A stretch of DNA of 64,000 nucleotides, taken from an uncultured Anaerolineae bacterium. Its GTDB lineage: Bacteria > Chloroflexota > Anaerolineae > Promineifilales > Promineifilaceae. The position numbers and the translations under genes were made by a program. This document shows positions 50,768-60,456 of this stretch, one piece after another (position 1 is the stretch's first letter; every line of letters starts with the position of its first letter). The notes beneath the pieces were generated by a model. The model did not search any database, was not told the origin of the DNA, and worked only from the letters and a program-made list of their open reading frames with translations. The stretch spans positions 396,127 through 460,126 of the forward strand of contig CAJQMR010000005.1 in assembly GCA_905479495.1 (NCBI GenBank), given 5' to 3'.

Positions 50768-51576
50768 GCAGTCAGAATCCCGTTGTAGACGATTTGCTGG
50801 AAATCATTGCCAAAGCGCGTTGGCCGGGCACGCATCGCACCAACGCATCTCTCAAGGCTAAATATGAGCACGGCCTGGATATGGTGAACGCCTATCGGGG
50901 GAATCCAGAGGTTTATTTACAAGCCTTGGGTTTGTTCCAGTCGATAGATGCCTGTGGCTATGCCTATGCTGGTGTGGCCTTCACCCTGACTATGGCTGCC
51001 TCTGACGGGAAAAATCAGATGTATACCAAGGGGTACGATGCTGCACTGGAATGGACGGAAAAAGCCCAGGAGTGGGAACCCAATCGAGTGGAGATCAATT
51101 TTATTGAGGCGGTGCTGTACATCAACTCGGGTCAGTTGGACAACGGCCGTCTCATCCTCGACCATATCTCACCCCCGGAACCCGACAACTACTTCCTCTG
51201 CCTCACTGAGCTGAACTATTGGCGCAGCCTCAAACAACCGGCAAAAGTGCTGTATTGGATAAAGCAAGCCTATCGCTTTGCCAACTCGCCGGCGCGCCAG
51301 GCGTATGTGCACAATGCCCTGGCCGGTCATCACATGGACGATGGCACTTTTAATAAAGCCATCAAGCATTATAACGAAGTCATTAAACGAGACCCCAATG
51401 ACGCCTGGGCCTGGCACAACATGAGCTACATGTTTTTGCGTCTGAATGAATTGGAGAATGCCGCCATGTGTAATGAAAGGGCTTTAAGCATTATGGATTT
51501 TCAGGCAGCCCGACAAATTGAGCAGCAAATCCAGCAGAAAAAACCTAAAGGGTTTTTTAGCAAACTGCGCCGGTAA
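50764..51576 (+). CDS. TPR-repeat protein
   Basis: A 270-residue helical protein. YDAALEWTEKAQEWEPNRVEINFIEAVLYINSG and FNKAIKHYNEVIKRDPNDAWAWHNMSYMFLRLNELENAAMCNERAL are typical tetratricopeptide units (shortened: IKHYNEVIKRDPNDAWAWHN). It probably serves as a scaffold for the co-transcribed protease and YbjN-like protein. No signal peptide or membrane segment. Ends IQQKKPKGFFSKLRR. Confidence 0.8.
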   Translation: MSSQNPVVDDLLEIIAKARWPGTHRTNASLKAKYEHGLDMVNAYRGNPEVYLQALGLFQSIDACGYAYAGVAFTLTMAASDGKNQMYTKGYDAALEWTEKAQEWEPNRVEINFIEAVLYINSGQLDNGRLILDHISPPEPDNYFLCLTELNYWRSLKQPAKVLYWIKQAYRFANSPARQAYVHNALAGHHMDDGTFNKAIKHYNEVIKRDPNDAWAWHNMSYMFLRLNELENAAMCNERALSIMDFQAARQIEQQIQQKKPKGFFSKLRR

Positions 51577-51658
51577 ACGGCCGTTCCCCCCCGCCACACC
51601 CAACCCAAATGTAAGCTGGCTCCCATCCAGTGACGACAAACTTTGTTAAGCTCCGTCT

Positions 51659-52033
51659 ATGAGTGAAAAACTTCTGTTTGTCTACAATGCCGACAGCGGC
51701 TTGCTAAATTTCATACTCGATGCCGCGCACAAGCTCTTTTCCCCCGCAACCTATCCATGCAACCTGTGTGCCCTCACCTACACGCCTACTGGCCTGCCCC
51801 GCTGGCGGCGCTTTGTAAGAACCTTGCCCTGGCCGGTTGAGTTTTTGCATAAAGATGAGTTGGCCGAGCAATATGGCAAAATCGATGTGTTGCTGCCTGC
51901 TGCTTTTGTGTGGGATGGTCACAATTTGCAGCCATGGATTAATGTCGAAGAAATGAATGGATTTGAATCGCTGGATGAACTAATAACGGCCGTTGCCGCA
52001 CGAGCCAAAGAAGCGGAAATGGTTAATCGTTAG
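51659..52033 (+). CDS. Hypothetical protein, thioredoxin-like fold possible
   Basis: A 124-residue soluble protein beginning EKLLFVYNADSGLLNFILDA. The segment YPCNLCALTYTPTGLPRWRR contains CNLC. Related orphan proteins begin with the same VYNADSG pattern; their function is not established. The stop overlaps the convergent uvrA gene by 4 bp. No ribosome site beyond a weak AAGCTCCG. Expression is plausible given clean coding style and an in-frame ACGGCCGT. Confidence 0.7.
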   Translation: MSEKLLFVYNADSGLLNFILDAAHKLFSPATYPCNLCALTYTPTGLPRWRRFVRTLPWPVEFLHKDELAEQYGKIDVLLPAAFVWDGHNLQPWINVEEMNGFESLDELITAVAARAKEAEMVNR

Positions 52034-54933
52034 TTGTCTGGGGTAGAACGGCCGTTCAAATATTGCTTCAACCACTGTCCCGTGTACGATGACTCCACCT
52101 GCGCCACCTCTTCCGGCGAACCGGCGGCCACAATCTCGCCGCCGCGATGGCCTCCTTCCGGCCCCATATCGATCAAATAATCGGCCACCTTAATGATGTC
52201 CAGATTGTGCTCAATGATGATGACCGTGTTGCCTTTATCCACCAGCTTGTTCAGGGCCACAATCAGCTTGGCCACATCGTGCGAATGCAGCCCCACCGAT
52301 GGCTCATCCAAAATGTACATCGTGCGGCCGGTGGCAATCTTGCTCAATTCTCGGCTCAGCTTGATGCGCTGTGCCTCGCCGCCGCTGAGGGTGGGGGCCG
52401 GTTGGCCCAATTTGATGTAACCCAATCCTACGTCTTGCAGCGTTTTTAGCTTCCGCTTAATCGTGGGCACGTTGGCGAAAAATTCCAGCGCATCGTCCAC
52501 GCTCAAATCCAGCACATCAGCGATGTTTAGCTCTTTAAAACGCACTTGCAGCGTTTCCCGATTGTAGCGTGCCCCGTGACACACATCGCACGGCACGTAA
52601 ATGTCCGGCAAAAACTGCATCTCGATGCGGTTTTGCCCCTGGCCGCCGCATGCCTCGCAGCGACCCCCCTTCACGTTAAAGCTAAAACGCCCGGGCTTGT
52701 AGCCGCGTACTTTGCTCTCGGTTAAGCTGGCAAACAGGTCGCGGATGGGGTTAAACAGATTGGTGTACGTGGCCGGATTCGAGCGGGGCGTACGGCCGAT
52801 TGGACTCTGGTCAATTTCAATCACCTTATCCAGATGATCCAGCCCCTCAATATCATCATGTTTGCCCGGTACTGTTTTGGATTTGTAAAAATGTTGGCTC
52901 AGCTTCTTACTCAAAATTTCGATGAGGAACGAGCTTTTGCCGCTGCCGCTCACGCCCGTGACGCAAACAAACTTACCCAGGGGAATGCAGATGTCCAGCG
53001 CCTTTAAATTGTTTTCCCGCGCGCCGCGAATCATTAGCGTTTCGCCCGTTCCTTTGCGACGCTTTTTGGGGATGGGAATGCCTTGCCGCCCGCTTAGATA
53101 AGCGCCCGTGAGTGATTTTTCATGTGCCGCCACCTCGTCTGGCGTGCCCTCGGCAACCACTTCGCCGCCGCGCGTGCCAGCACCTGGCCCCAAGTCGATC
53201 ACCCAATCAGCGGCGCGCATTGTGTCTTCGTCATGCTCCACCACCAGGACGGTGTTGCCCAGGTCGCGCATCCCTTTCAGCGTGTGAATGAGCCGCTCGT
53301 TGTCCCGCTGGTGCAGGCCAATGCTGGGTTCGTCCAGCACGTACAGCACGCCCATGAGTTGGCTGCCAATCTGCGTGGCCAGCCGAATGCGCTGGGCTTC
53401 GCCACCGCTCAGCGTGCCCGCCGTGCGGTCCAGCGTCAAGTAGTCCAGCCCCACATTCACCATAAAGGTGACCCGGTCACCAATTTCCTTGAGGATCGGT
53501 TTGGCAATCATTGCCTGGCGGTCCGTGAGCGGCGTGTTTTCTTCATTGCGCAGCGTCTCTACCCAGGGCACAATGTTGAGCACCGGCATCTTCACCACCT
53601 CGGTGATGGTCATGCCGGTAATGTCCACTGCGCGGGCCACCGGCTGCAAGCGGGAGCCGCCGCACTCGGGGCAGGGCTGGTTGACCATGTATTCTTCCAG
53701 CTTGTCGCGCACGTAGTCGGAGGTGGATTCGTTGTAGCGTCGCCACAGGTTGGGCACAACGCCTTCGTAGTTGGTAAGGTATTTGCGCGGATCGCCCTGC
53801 CGGTTTTTATAGGTGACAATAACCTGTTCGCTGCCGCTGCCGTGCAGCAAAATGTGCATCTGAGCTTCGGTCAGTTCGCGGACGGGTACGTCAACAGGGA
53901 TTTCGAAGTGAACGGCCGTTGCCTTCAGCAGCTGCCAGTAATACCCAGCCTTGTCCTCCGTAGGCCAGCCGGCAATCGCCCCTTCTTCCAGAGTAAGCGA
54001 TTTATTGGGCACCACCAGATCGGGGTCAATCATCTTGGTTGTGCCCAGCCCCTGGCAGGCAGCGCACGCCCCATGCGGACTGTTAAAGCTGAAGGTGCGC
54101 GGCTCTATTTCCGGGATGCTGGTGCCGTCATACGGGCAGTAAAGGTGTTCGGAGTACAAATTGTCCACCGGATTTTCTGGGTCGGTCACGTCATTGACGA
54201 TCACCAGGCCGCTGCCCAGCCGCAGCGCCGTTTCCAGAGAATCTGTCAGGCGAGATTTGGCCGCCTGAGCATCTTCACTGTTATCGTGCGGATCGTGCCG
54301 CACCACCAGCCGATCGACAACCGCTTCAATGGTGTGGTTTTTGTACCGATCCAGCTCAATCTCGTCATCTACAGAGAGGACTTCACCGTTGACGCGCACC
54401 CGGACAAAGCCGGATTTACGCACATCGTCAAAGATGCCCTGGTGGTGCCCTTTGCGGTCCCGGATCAGCGGGGCCAGCACCTGAATGCGGCTGTTTTTGG
54501 GCATGTGCAGCACGGCGTCCACAATTTGCTCGGCCGATTGCGGCCGTACCGGACGGCCGCATTCCGGGCAGTGGGGCACGCCCACGCGGGCAAACAGCAG
54601 GCGCAAATAATCGTAAATCTCTGTCACCGTGCCCACCGTTGAGCGCGGATTGTGGCTTACCCCTTTTTGGTCGATGGAAACGGCCGGGCTTAGCCCCTCA
54701 ATCTGGTCCACATCTGGCTTTTCCATCTGCCCCAAAAACTGGCGGGCATAAGCTGACAATGATTCGACGTAACGCCGCTGCCCTTCGGCAAAGATGGTGT
54801 CGAAGGCCAGCGACGATTTGCCAGAGCCGGACAGCCCGGTGATGACCACCAGCTTATCGCGGGGAATCTCGACATCGATATTTTTCAGGTTGTGGGCACG
54901 CGCACCGCGCACAATGATTTTGTCCAGAGACAT
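52030..54933 (-). CDS. uvrA: Excinuclease ABC subunit A
   Basis: A 967-residue DNA damage-recognition ATPase of nucleotide excision repair, normal length. Two ABC modules are present: Walker [11 protein letters not shown] and [10 protein letters not shown], signatures [14 protein letters not shown] and [14 protein letters not shown]. Zinc-binding cysteines are visible in CPECGRP, CPYDGTS and CPECGGSR, and in the CEACGGQG ... CDVCHG finger. It dimerises and loads UvrB on damaged DNA. A 500-residue open frame on the opposite strand (53122-54642) is an antisense shadow. ATG 54933 starts at INK-free sequence [15 protein letters not shown], as in other UvrA proteins. Confidence 0.97.
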   Translation of the reverse strand: MSLDKIIVRGARAHNLKNIDVEIPRDKLVVITGLSGSGKSSLAFDTIFAEGQRRYVESLSAYARQFLGQMEKPDVDQIEGLSPAVSIDQKGVSHNPRSTVGTVTEIYDYLRLLFARVGVPHCPECGRPVRPQSAEQIVDAVLHMPKNSRIQVLAPLIRDRKGHHQGIFDDVRKSGFVRVRVNGEVLSVDDEIELDRYKNHTIEAVVDRLVVRHDPHDNSEDAQAAKSRLTDSLETALRLGSGLVIVNDVTDPENPVDNLYSEHLYCPYDGTSIPEIEPRTFSFNSPHGACAACQGLGTTKMIDPDLVVPNKSLTLEEGAIAGWPTEDKAGYYWQLLKATAVHFEIPVDVPVRELTEAQMHILLHGSGSEQVIVTYKNRQGDPRKYLTNYEGVVPNLWRRYNESTSDYVRDKLEEYMVNQPCPECGGSRLQPVARAVDITGMTITEVVKMPVLNIVPWVETLRNEENTPLTDRQAMIAKPILKEIGDRVTFMVNVGLDYLTLDRTAGTLSGGEAQRIRLATQIGSQLMGVLYVLDEPSIGLHQRDNERLIHTLKGMRDLGNTVLVVEHDEDTMRAADWVIDLGPGAGTRGGEVVAEGTPDEVAAHEKSLTGAYLSGRQGIPIPKKRRKGTGETLMIRGARENNLKALDICIPLGKFVCVTGVSGSGKSSFLIEILSKKLSQHFYKSKTVPGKHDDIEGLDHLDKVIEIDQSPIGRTPRSNPATYTNLFNPIRDLFASLTESKVRGYKPGRFSFNVKGGRCEACGGQGQNRIEMQFLPDIYVPCDVCHGARYNRETLQVRFKELNIADVLDLSVDDALEFFANVPTIKRKLKTLQDVGLGYIKLGQPAPTLSGGEAQRIKLSRELSKIATGRTMYILDEPSVGLHSHDVAKLIVALNKLVDKGNTVIIIEHNLDIIKVADYLIDMGPEGGHRGGEIVAAGSPEEVAQVESSYTGQWLKQYLNGRSTPDN

Positions 54934-55077
54934 TTGTTATTCCGCTTAGCAAATCTGCCAAAGAATTCCTGGCAGAAAGTACCACAGATGATGAACGGTA
55001 AATTGAGGTTTCAAAGCAATCTACAATTCTATCATGTCGGAAAACTCGCGACCATTAATATTTGGTTATCGTTGAGG

Positions 55078-55116
55078 ATACAAAAAAGGCCATCCACTGG
55101 GATGACCTTTTTGTAT
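55078..55116. terminator. Bidirectional terminator-like hairpin
   Basis: ATACAAAAAAGG-C-CATCC, loop ACTG, GGATG-A-CCTTTTTGTAT. The stem has A-run and T-run arms, so it can terminate on either strand, mainly the GlsB-like gene on the minus strand. Confidence 0.75.
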
Positions 55117-55139
55117 GTTGCTTTAATGAATGTGCCGCG

Positions 55140-55382
55140 CTATTTTCTAATGAGGCTAACCACATAAATCAAGATGACAGCCCCAACAATTGCGGTGACA
55201 AGAGAGCCAATAAAACCCCCGGCACTAAGTCCCAGCAAGCCAAAAACCCAACCGCCAATGACACCACCAATAATACCTATGATAATGTTACCAACCAGCC
55301 CAAAACCACCGCCGCGCATGATTTTGCCAGCGGCCCAGCCTGCAATGGCACCAAGAACTAACCAAAGAACAAAATTACCCAT
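55140..55382 (-). CDS. GlsB/YeaQ/YmgE-family small membrane protein
   Basis: An 80-residue protein with three hydrophobic segments separated by Gly-rich turns. WLVLGAIAGWAAGKIMRGGGFGLVG carries the family motif AGWAAGKIMRG, and GIIGGVIGGWVFGLLG is the second. These are stress-associated inner-membrane proteins of unknown mechanism. Monocistronic: the terminator at 55078 follows and AAGGAGAAATA precedes the start. Confidence 0.9.
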   Translation of the reverse strand: MGNFVLWLVLGAIAGWAAGKIMRGGGFGLVGNIIIGIIGGVIGGWVFGLLGLSAGGFIGSLVTAIVGAVILIYVVSLIRK

Positions 55383-55477
55383 ATTATTTCTCCTTGTTGA
55401 AAAACGGTTGTGGATGTGAATGTCTTAAATCGACTTCACGCCCTTTTGTGAGTGTTTACCTTACGCAAAGACCCTGT

Positions 55478-56515
55478 TTAGGTTGTGCGGGTCACTTTAT
55501 TGAGACCACGCGGTGCTTCGGTATTGTACCCCTTCACGCAGGTAAGGTGGTAGGCAAAGAGCTGGGCCGGCAGGATGGTCACCAACGGTGAGAGCCATTC
55601 GGGTAGGTCAGCTGGCAATGTGATGGGCGAGTTGGCCAGCGCCAGCGTGGCCTCATCGTTGCTAATGATGAGCAGCTCGGCCTGCTTCTCTTCCGCTAGT
55701 TTTTGCAGCAGTTTGCGCATGTCGGTAAGGACGGCTCCACTGGGCGCGACGGCCATGATAGGGAAGCCGCGCTCCACAATGGCAATTGGCCCATGTCGAA
55801 AATCGGCGGAGGAATATGGCTCGGCCACGACGTAGGTGAGTTCTTTGAGTTTGAGCGACCATTCGAAGGCGGTGGCATAGTTGTAGCCGCGCCCCAGGAC
55901 AACACATTGGTTCATGAAGCGATACCGCTGTGCCAGCTGAGCTATTTTTTCGTCGTGGGCTAAAACGGCCGTTCCCCATTCCCCCAATTTCTCAATCGCC
56001 GCAAACCGATCTTGCGCCTGGCTCCAGGCAGCGGATAGCATGGCAATGGCCAGCAATTGGCTGGTATATGTTTTGCTGGCGGCAACGGCCGTTTCCACGC
56101 CCGCATGTATGTTGATAACAAAATCGGCCGTGTGCGCCAGTGGGGAATCTGGCTCATTGGTGATGGCCAGCGTCGGCTGTCCCTGTTTTTTGCCCTCAGC
56201 CACCACATTTACAATGTCCGGCGACTGTCCCGACTGCGAAATGCCAATCACCAGTGCGCCGCGCAGCCGGGGTGGCTGCCGGTACAAACTAAACAACGAG
56301 GGCGTGGCCAGCGTGACGGGCAGCCGGTTCAGGGCGCCCCACAAATAGCTGGCATACCGCGCCGCATTGTCCGACGTGCCCCGCGCGGCAATGAACGCGT
56401 GATGGATGTTATCGAGCGGCACTGCACGAGCAATTGCCCGGACCACCTCTAAATTTTGGGCGTAGCTTTTTTGCCAAACGGCCGTTTGTTCCAGAATTTC
56501 TGCATGTAAAGACAT
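55478..56515 (-). CDS. SIS-domain sugar-phosphate protein, likely NagB-II-type glucosamine-6-phosphate deaminase
   Basis: A 345-residue protein with two sugar isomerase domains (about 35-165 and 205-330). The first has AARGTSDNAARYASYL and GISQSGQSPDIV. The second has LGRGYNYATAFEWSLKLKELT and the GlmS-type end TEAPRGLNKVT. It lacks the glutaminase domain of GlmS. GlmS-like proteins without that domain next to nagA act as deaminases (NagB-II), converting glucosamine 6-phosphate to fructose 6-phosphate. That role is inferred from context here. It lies downstream of nagA on the same strand, separated by a CACAGAG repeat. Confidence 0.85.
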   Translation of the reverse strand: MSLHAEILEQTAVWQKSYAQNLEVVRAIARAVPLDNIHHAFIAARGTSDNAARYASYLWGALNRLPVTLATPSLFSLYRQPPRLRGALVIGISQSGQSPDIVNVVAEGKKQGQPTLAITNEPDSPLAHTADFVINIHAGVETAVAASKTYTSQLLAIAMLSAAWSQAQDRFAAIEKLGEWGTAVLAHDEKIAQLAQRYRFMNQCVVLGRGYNYATAFEWSLKLKELTYVVAEPYSSADFRHGPIAIVERGFPIMAVAPSGAVLTDMRKLLQKLAEEKQAELLIISNDEATLALANSPITLPADLPEWLSPLVTILPAQLFAYHLTCVKGYNTEAPRGLNKVTRTT

Positions 56516-56532
56516 GGTATCTCCTATAAATT

Positions 56533-56640
56533 AAAAAGGAACACAGAGTTACGCAGAGGAGACACAGAGCTGCACAGAGCTGCACAGAGAAAAGAAAAAT
56601 CTGCAAGCGCTATCTGCGCAAATCTGCGAAATCTGTGGAT
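56533..56640. repeat. CACAGAG/ATCTGCG repeat
   Basis: GGAACACAGAGTTACGCAGA, GACACAGAGCTGCACAGAG and inverted words CTGCGCAAATCTGCGAAATC. Fills the gap between the SIS gene and nagA. Confidence 0.6.
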
Positions 56641-57788
56641 TATTCCTTTTGATAAACGATGCGCCCGCCAATGAGGGTGGTGTGCACCTGCAAATCGGGG
56701 GTGAGCAGCACCAGGTCGGCGTCGCAGTTGGGCGCGAGGCGGCCTTTGTGCGGCAGGCCAAGCAGATTGGCGGGCGTGCTGGTGACGGTGGGCAGCACTT
56801 CGGCCAGGGAGCAGCCGGTGAAAGTGATGAGGTTACGTACGGCCGTATCCAGCGTCAACAAACTGCCCGCCAGCGTCCCAGAAACCAATCGTGCCATCTT
56901 ATCATCCACGATTACTTCATGATCGCCCAAAGCGTAGTGACCGGGTGGCATTCCCAGGGCCGCCATCGCATCGGTGACCAGGGTGAGACGGCCGTTCCCC
57001 ACCAATCGCCACACCAATTTTACCAATTCAGGATGCACATGCGCGCCATCCACAATCAGGCCAATGGTAGTGCGTTCGTCGGCCAGGAGCGCGCCTGCCA
57101 GACCCGGTTCGCGGTGGTGCAGCGGCGGCATGGCGTTGAACAGGTGTGTGCCGTAGCGAATCCCAGCGGCGAAGCCTGCCGTGGCTTGCGCAAAATCGGC
57201 GGTGGAATGCCCGGCGCTGACCACCACCCCACGCTCGCTGAGCAGTCGCACCACCTCCAGCGCCCCTTCCAGCTCCGGAGCCAATGTTACCAGCCGTACG
57301 CCGTTTTCGGGCAGCCAGTTGGCCACTTTTGCGGCGGTGGGCAGCTGCAAATGGGCAGGATTGTGCGCCCCTTTTTTGTCGGGGTGCAAAAAGGGACCTT
57401 CGATGTGCAGCCCCAGCGGTGTGGCCCCCTGAAAACCACGAGGTGGACTGCTGGTGATGATTTTTTGGGCGGCGGAAACGGCCGTTAACGGCGCACTGAT
57501 AATCGTGGGCAAAAAGCTGGTGACGCCGGTGCGCGGCAAATAAGCGGCCACGGGCCAGATGCCGCGCGGCTCGCTGGTAAAATCCAGGCCAATCGCCCCG
57601 TTTAGCTGCAAATCAATAAAGCCTGGCACCAGATGCAGGCCGGTTGCATCGATGCAGCTTACCTTTTCTGGCAGATCGATCTGGCTGCTGGGGGCGATGG
57701 TTTGGATACGGCCGTCTGCGATCAAAACTGCTCCATCCGCGATCACTTCATCTGGCGTGTAAATTGTGGCGTGTTGAATGCAAATCAT
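56640..57788 (-). CDS. nagA: N-acetylglucosamine-6-phosphate deacetylase
   Basis: A 382-residue amidohydrolase that removes acetyl from GlcNAc-6-phosphate. [17 protein letters not shown] holds the metal-binding Glu. [12 protein letters not shown] and [16 protein letters not shown] carry the His ligands. [10 protein letters not shown] holds the catalytic Asp. The product goes to the SIS-domain deaminase encoded next. With the downstream GH3 enzyme and ABC importer genes upstream it forms an amino-sugar uptake and breakdown locus. Confidence 0.95.
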   Translation of the reverse strand: MICIQHATIYTPDEVIADGAVLIADGRIQTIAPSSQIDLPEKVSCIDATGLHLVPGFIDLQLNGAIGLDFTSEPRGIWPVAAYLPRTGVTSFLPTIISAPLTAVSAAQKIITSSPPRGFQGATPLGLHIEGPFLHPDKKGAHNPAHLQLPTAAKVANWLPENGVRLVTLAPELEGALEVVRLLSERGVVVSAGHSTADFAQATAGFAAGIRYGTHLFNAMPPLHHREPGLAGALLADERTTIGLIVDGAHVHPELVKLVWRLVGNGRLTLVTDAMAALGMPPGHYALGDHEVIVDDKMARLVSGTLAGSLLTLDTAVRNLITFTGCSLAEVLPTVTSTPANLLGLPHKGRLAPNCDADLVLLTPDLQVHTTLIGGRIVYQKE

Positions 57789-57870
57789 AAGAAATAATTG
57801 GGTAATTAGGTAATTGGGTAATTACTGAATTACTAATTACCTTATTACGAAACTGATTACCGACCACCAT
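57785..57870. repeat. TAATTGGGTAATT-family repeat
   Basis: AATTGGGTAATTAGGTAATT, then ACTGAATTACTAATTACC in the opposite sense and GATTACCGACC. Between nagA and the GH3 gene. Confidence 0.65.
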
Positions 57871-59428
57871 TCCCCAACCGAACAGGCAAAATACCCTGGA
57901 ACGGAATCTCGCCAAACAGGGCGGCGGCGAGGGCGTGCATGACGGCAGGCAGGATGCTGTAGGTGCAGATGTGTGTCTGGGCGTTGGGGTAGACGGTGAG
58001 ATCGTACGGCGTGCGCAGGGCGACGGTGATGGTGGGCACGGCCGTCTCCAACAACGCCTTCACCAGCTCCACCTGCATCCCATCCAGCGAGGCGCTCAAC
58101 GTGCCCACGATGAGCAAATCGTACGCGCTCGCTTTTTGGCGCAGGCTGGCGATTTCGGTGGCGGTGGGCGGATGGCTGGTGATAAATTCATCGACGTGCG
58201 GGTGATGGGCGCGAACGGCCGTTGCCAGCGACGGCGTGATGAACGAAGAGGTATCGGCCGGGGTCAAATCCTTGGGCTGAGGCATGATGACGGCGATGCG
58301 CGCTTTGGACGGCAGGCGCAGCGGCAGTAGCCCGGCGTCGTTGCGCGCCAGGGTGATGGCCCGATTGGCCACTTCCTGGGCCAGCGCTTGATGCTCGGCG
58401 CAGGCGACCATCTCTAGCGGCGGCTGCGGCGTCTGGGCCAGCCACTGCTTCAGCGCCCTAATCCGCGCCAGCGATGGTTGGAGGTGTGTTTCATCAATCA
58501 GGCCACGGGAAATGGCTAACTGAAGACCCGCGTAGAGCCGTTCCTGCACCTCCGCGCTGCTGGTGAGCAGGAGCAGATCGACTTCGGCACGAACGGCCGT
58601 AATCACATCCACAATTTGCCCCGCCCCCTGCGAAATCGCCCCCATGTCCAGCGCGTCGCTGATGACGATGCCCGCGAAGCCCAGTTCGTCGCGCACAAAA
58701 TCGTGCATGACGGCGCGGGAGAGCGTGGCGGGCAGCTCCGTGCTGCCGGTGAGGGCGGGGATAGCAAAATGGCCACTCATGATCAGTTTGGCTCCGGCGG
58801 CGATGGCGGTGCGGAACGGCCGTAACTCCACTTCCTCCAATCGCGCCCGGCTGTGGCCCAGCAGCGGCAGGCTGTAATGCGAATCCACCCTGGACTCGCC
58901 GATGCCGGGAAAATGTTTGATCGTGGCGGCAACGCCCTCGGCCTGCATCCCGGCCACCAGGGCGGCGGCCATCTCTGCTGCCAGTGCCGGATCGTCGCCA
59001 AAGGCGCGGATGCCGCAGGCCGGATTGTTTGGATTGCTGCTGATGTCGCACACGGGTGCATAGTTGACGTTGACGCCCAGCGCCGCCAATTCCCGCCCCA
59101 TCGCCTGGCCCACCTGCCGCGCTAATGCCACGTCACGGGTCGCACCCAGCGCCATGTTGCCGGGGAAGAGCGTCGTCTCTTCGCCCAAGGCGTTGAGCTG
59201 CCCGCCTTCCTGGTCGGTGGCGATGATGAGCGGCGGCTGGTTGGCCTGTTTGGCGATGCTTTGTAATTCGGCCGTTAATGCCCGCACCTGCGCCAGATTT
59301 TGTACGTTCAAGCCACGAAAAAGGGTAAAGCCAGCCGGATTCCGTGCAACAATCCACTCCCGAATCCGCTGAGGCACTTCAAACCCCTCAAACGCCAGCA
59401 TCAACTTGTAGCCTAACTCGTTCTGCAT
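57857..59428 (-). CDS. Glycoside hydrolase family 3, NagZ-type beta-N-acetylglucosaminidase
   Basis: A 523-residue enzyme from ATG 59428; the frame opens at 59560 through a repeat. ATDQEGGQLNALG and KHFPGIGESRVDSHYSLP are the NagZ substrate and acid/base loop (the DSH dyad). VISDALDMGAI contains the nucleophile Asp. An extra C-terminal domain of about 170 residues (LLPLRLPSKARIAVIMPQPKDLTPAD) is present, as in longer GH3 enzymes. No signal peptide, so cytoplasmic. It probably cleaves imported chitobiose or muropeptide fragments; nagA and the SIS gene would process the product. Confidence 0.9.
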   Translation of the reverse strand: MQNELGYKLMLAFEGFEVPQRIREWIVARNPAGFTLFRGLNVQNLAQVRALTAELQSIAKQANQPPLIIATDQEGGQLNALGEETTLFPGNMALGATRDVALARQVGQAMGRELAALGVNVNYAPVCDISSNPNNPACGIRAFGDDPALAAEMAAALVAGMQAEGVAATIKHFPGIGESRVDSHYSLPLLGHSRARLEEVELRPFRTAIAAGAKLIMSGHFAIPALTGSTELPATLSRAVMHDFVRDELGFAGIVISDALDMGAISQGAGQIVDVITAVRAEVDLLLLTSSAEVQERLYAGLQLAISRGLIDETHLQPSLARIRALKQWLAQTPQPPLEMVACAEHQALAQEVANRAITLARNDAGLLPLRLPSKARIAVIMPQPKDLTPADTSSFITPSLATAVRAHHPHVDEFITSHPPTATEIASLRQKASAYDLLIVGTLSASLDGMQVELVKALLETAVPTITVALRTPYDLTVYPNAQTHICTYSILPAVMHALAAALFGEIPFQGILPVRLGNGGR

Positions 59429-59439
59429 AAATAGTTTCT

Positions 59440-59502
59440 CAAAAGGAAATTGGAGATTAGAGATTTTAGTCTCCAATCTCCAATCTCTAATCTCCCTATC
59501 CC
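59440..59502. repeat. GGAGATTAGAGATT-family palindromic repeat
   Basis: TTGGAGATTAGAGATTTTAG followed by TCTCCAATCTCCAATCTC and TAATCTCCC: inverted copies of one word. It lies between the GH3 gene and the permease gene and overlaps the permease 3' end. Confidence 0.65.
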
Positions 59503-60380
59503 TTAACCGACCCCGCCAACAACCCCCGCACAAAATACCGCTGCAGAGAAAAGAACACAATCAGCGGAATGATCATCGTTAAAAACGCCCCGGCGGTGAG
59601 CAGATGCCACGCCTCACCCTTGGTGCCCACCATCGCCGACAGCCGCGAAGTGACGATGGCCACATCTGGATTGGTGCCCAAGAATACCAGGGCCACCAGC
59701 AAATCATTCCACACCCATAAAAATTGGAAGATGGCAAATGAGGCAATCGCCGGGACGGAAAGCGGCAGCACCAGCCGGGTAAACGCCGTGTAGTGGGACG
59801 CGCCATCAATGAAGGCGGATTCAAACAGCTCGCCCGGCAGTTGGGAGATATAGCTGTAGAGCAGATAGATGGCCAGCGGCAGGCCAAAGCCGGTATGCGC
59901 CAGCCATGTGCCCAAAAAAGTGCCGTTCAATTCCAGCCCGGTGTACAGGCGCAGCACAGGAATGAGCGCCATTTGCAGCGGAACCACCAGCAGGCCAACA
60001 ACCACGGCAAACAGCCAATCCCGCCCCGGAAAGCGCATCCAGGCGAAGGCATAGGCGGCAAAGGCGGCCAGGGTAATGGGAATAACGGTGGCGGGGATGG
60101 TGATGATCAGGCTGTTGATGAATGCGTTGAGCATGCCGTCGGCGGTGAGGACGGTGCTGTAGTTTTCCAGCGTCCACTGCCCCATCTGGAAGGGATGGAC
60201 AAACGCCGTCCACCAGCCGGTGGTGCGAATCTCGTTGGCCGTGCGGAATGAGCTGACAAACATGCCCACCGTCGGCAAGGTCCACAAAAAGCAGATGAGG
60301 AGTACGGCCGTTCGCACCGGTGCTTTCTGTAAAAATTTCTGTACTTGCGTTTGCTGTCTCTTCTGTGTGTAAGTCGTCAT
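59496..60380 (-). CDS. Carbohydrate ABC permease (MalG-type)
   Basis: A 294-residue permease with six helices. It ends with the EAA-like cytoplasmic loop GELFESAFIDGASHYTAFTRLVLPLSVPAIAS (motif ESAFIDGASHYTAFTRLVLP). It belongs to the alpha-glucoside/MalG group and pairs with the MalF-type protein encoded upstream. ATPase gene (MsmK/MalK type) is not in the window and is presumably supplied in common by another locus. Substrate is likely an amino-sugar oligomer given the neighbours. Confidence 0.92.
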   Translation of the reverse strand: MTTYTQKRQQTQVQKFLQKAPVRTAVLLICFLWTLPTVGMFVSSFRTANEIRTTGWWTAFVHPFQMGQWTLENYSTVLTADGMLNAFINSLIITIPATVIPITLAAFAAYAFAWMRFPGRDWLFAVVVGLLVVPLQMALIPVLRLYTGLELNGTFLGTWLAHTGFGLPLAIYLLYSYISQLPGELFESAFIDGASHYTAFTRLVLPLSVPAIASFAIFQFLWVWNDLLVALVFLGTNPDVAIVTSRLSAMVGTKGEAWHLLTAGAFLTMIIPLIVFFSLQRYFVRGLLAGSVKG

Positions 60381-60384
60381 CTTT

Positions 60385-60456
60385 CCCTCTGTTCCGTAAT
60401 CGGTAAACAGTAATCGGTTTTTACCGATTACTGTTTACTGATCACCGTTCACCGAT
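60385..60456. repeat. ATCGGTAAACAGTAATCGG-family repeat
   Basis: GTAATCGGTAAACAGTAATC followed by the inverted GATTACTGTTTACTGATC and ACCGTTCACCGATT. A hairpin-forming element between the two permease genes. Confidence 0.65.

Noticed and set aside
53122..54642. 506-residue open frame on the plus strand opposite uvrA
   Set aside because: It lies entirely antisense to a clear UvrA gene, has no domain-like pattern and is His/Gln/Val-rich as expected for a complement frame of GC-biased codons.
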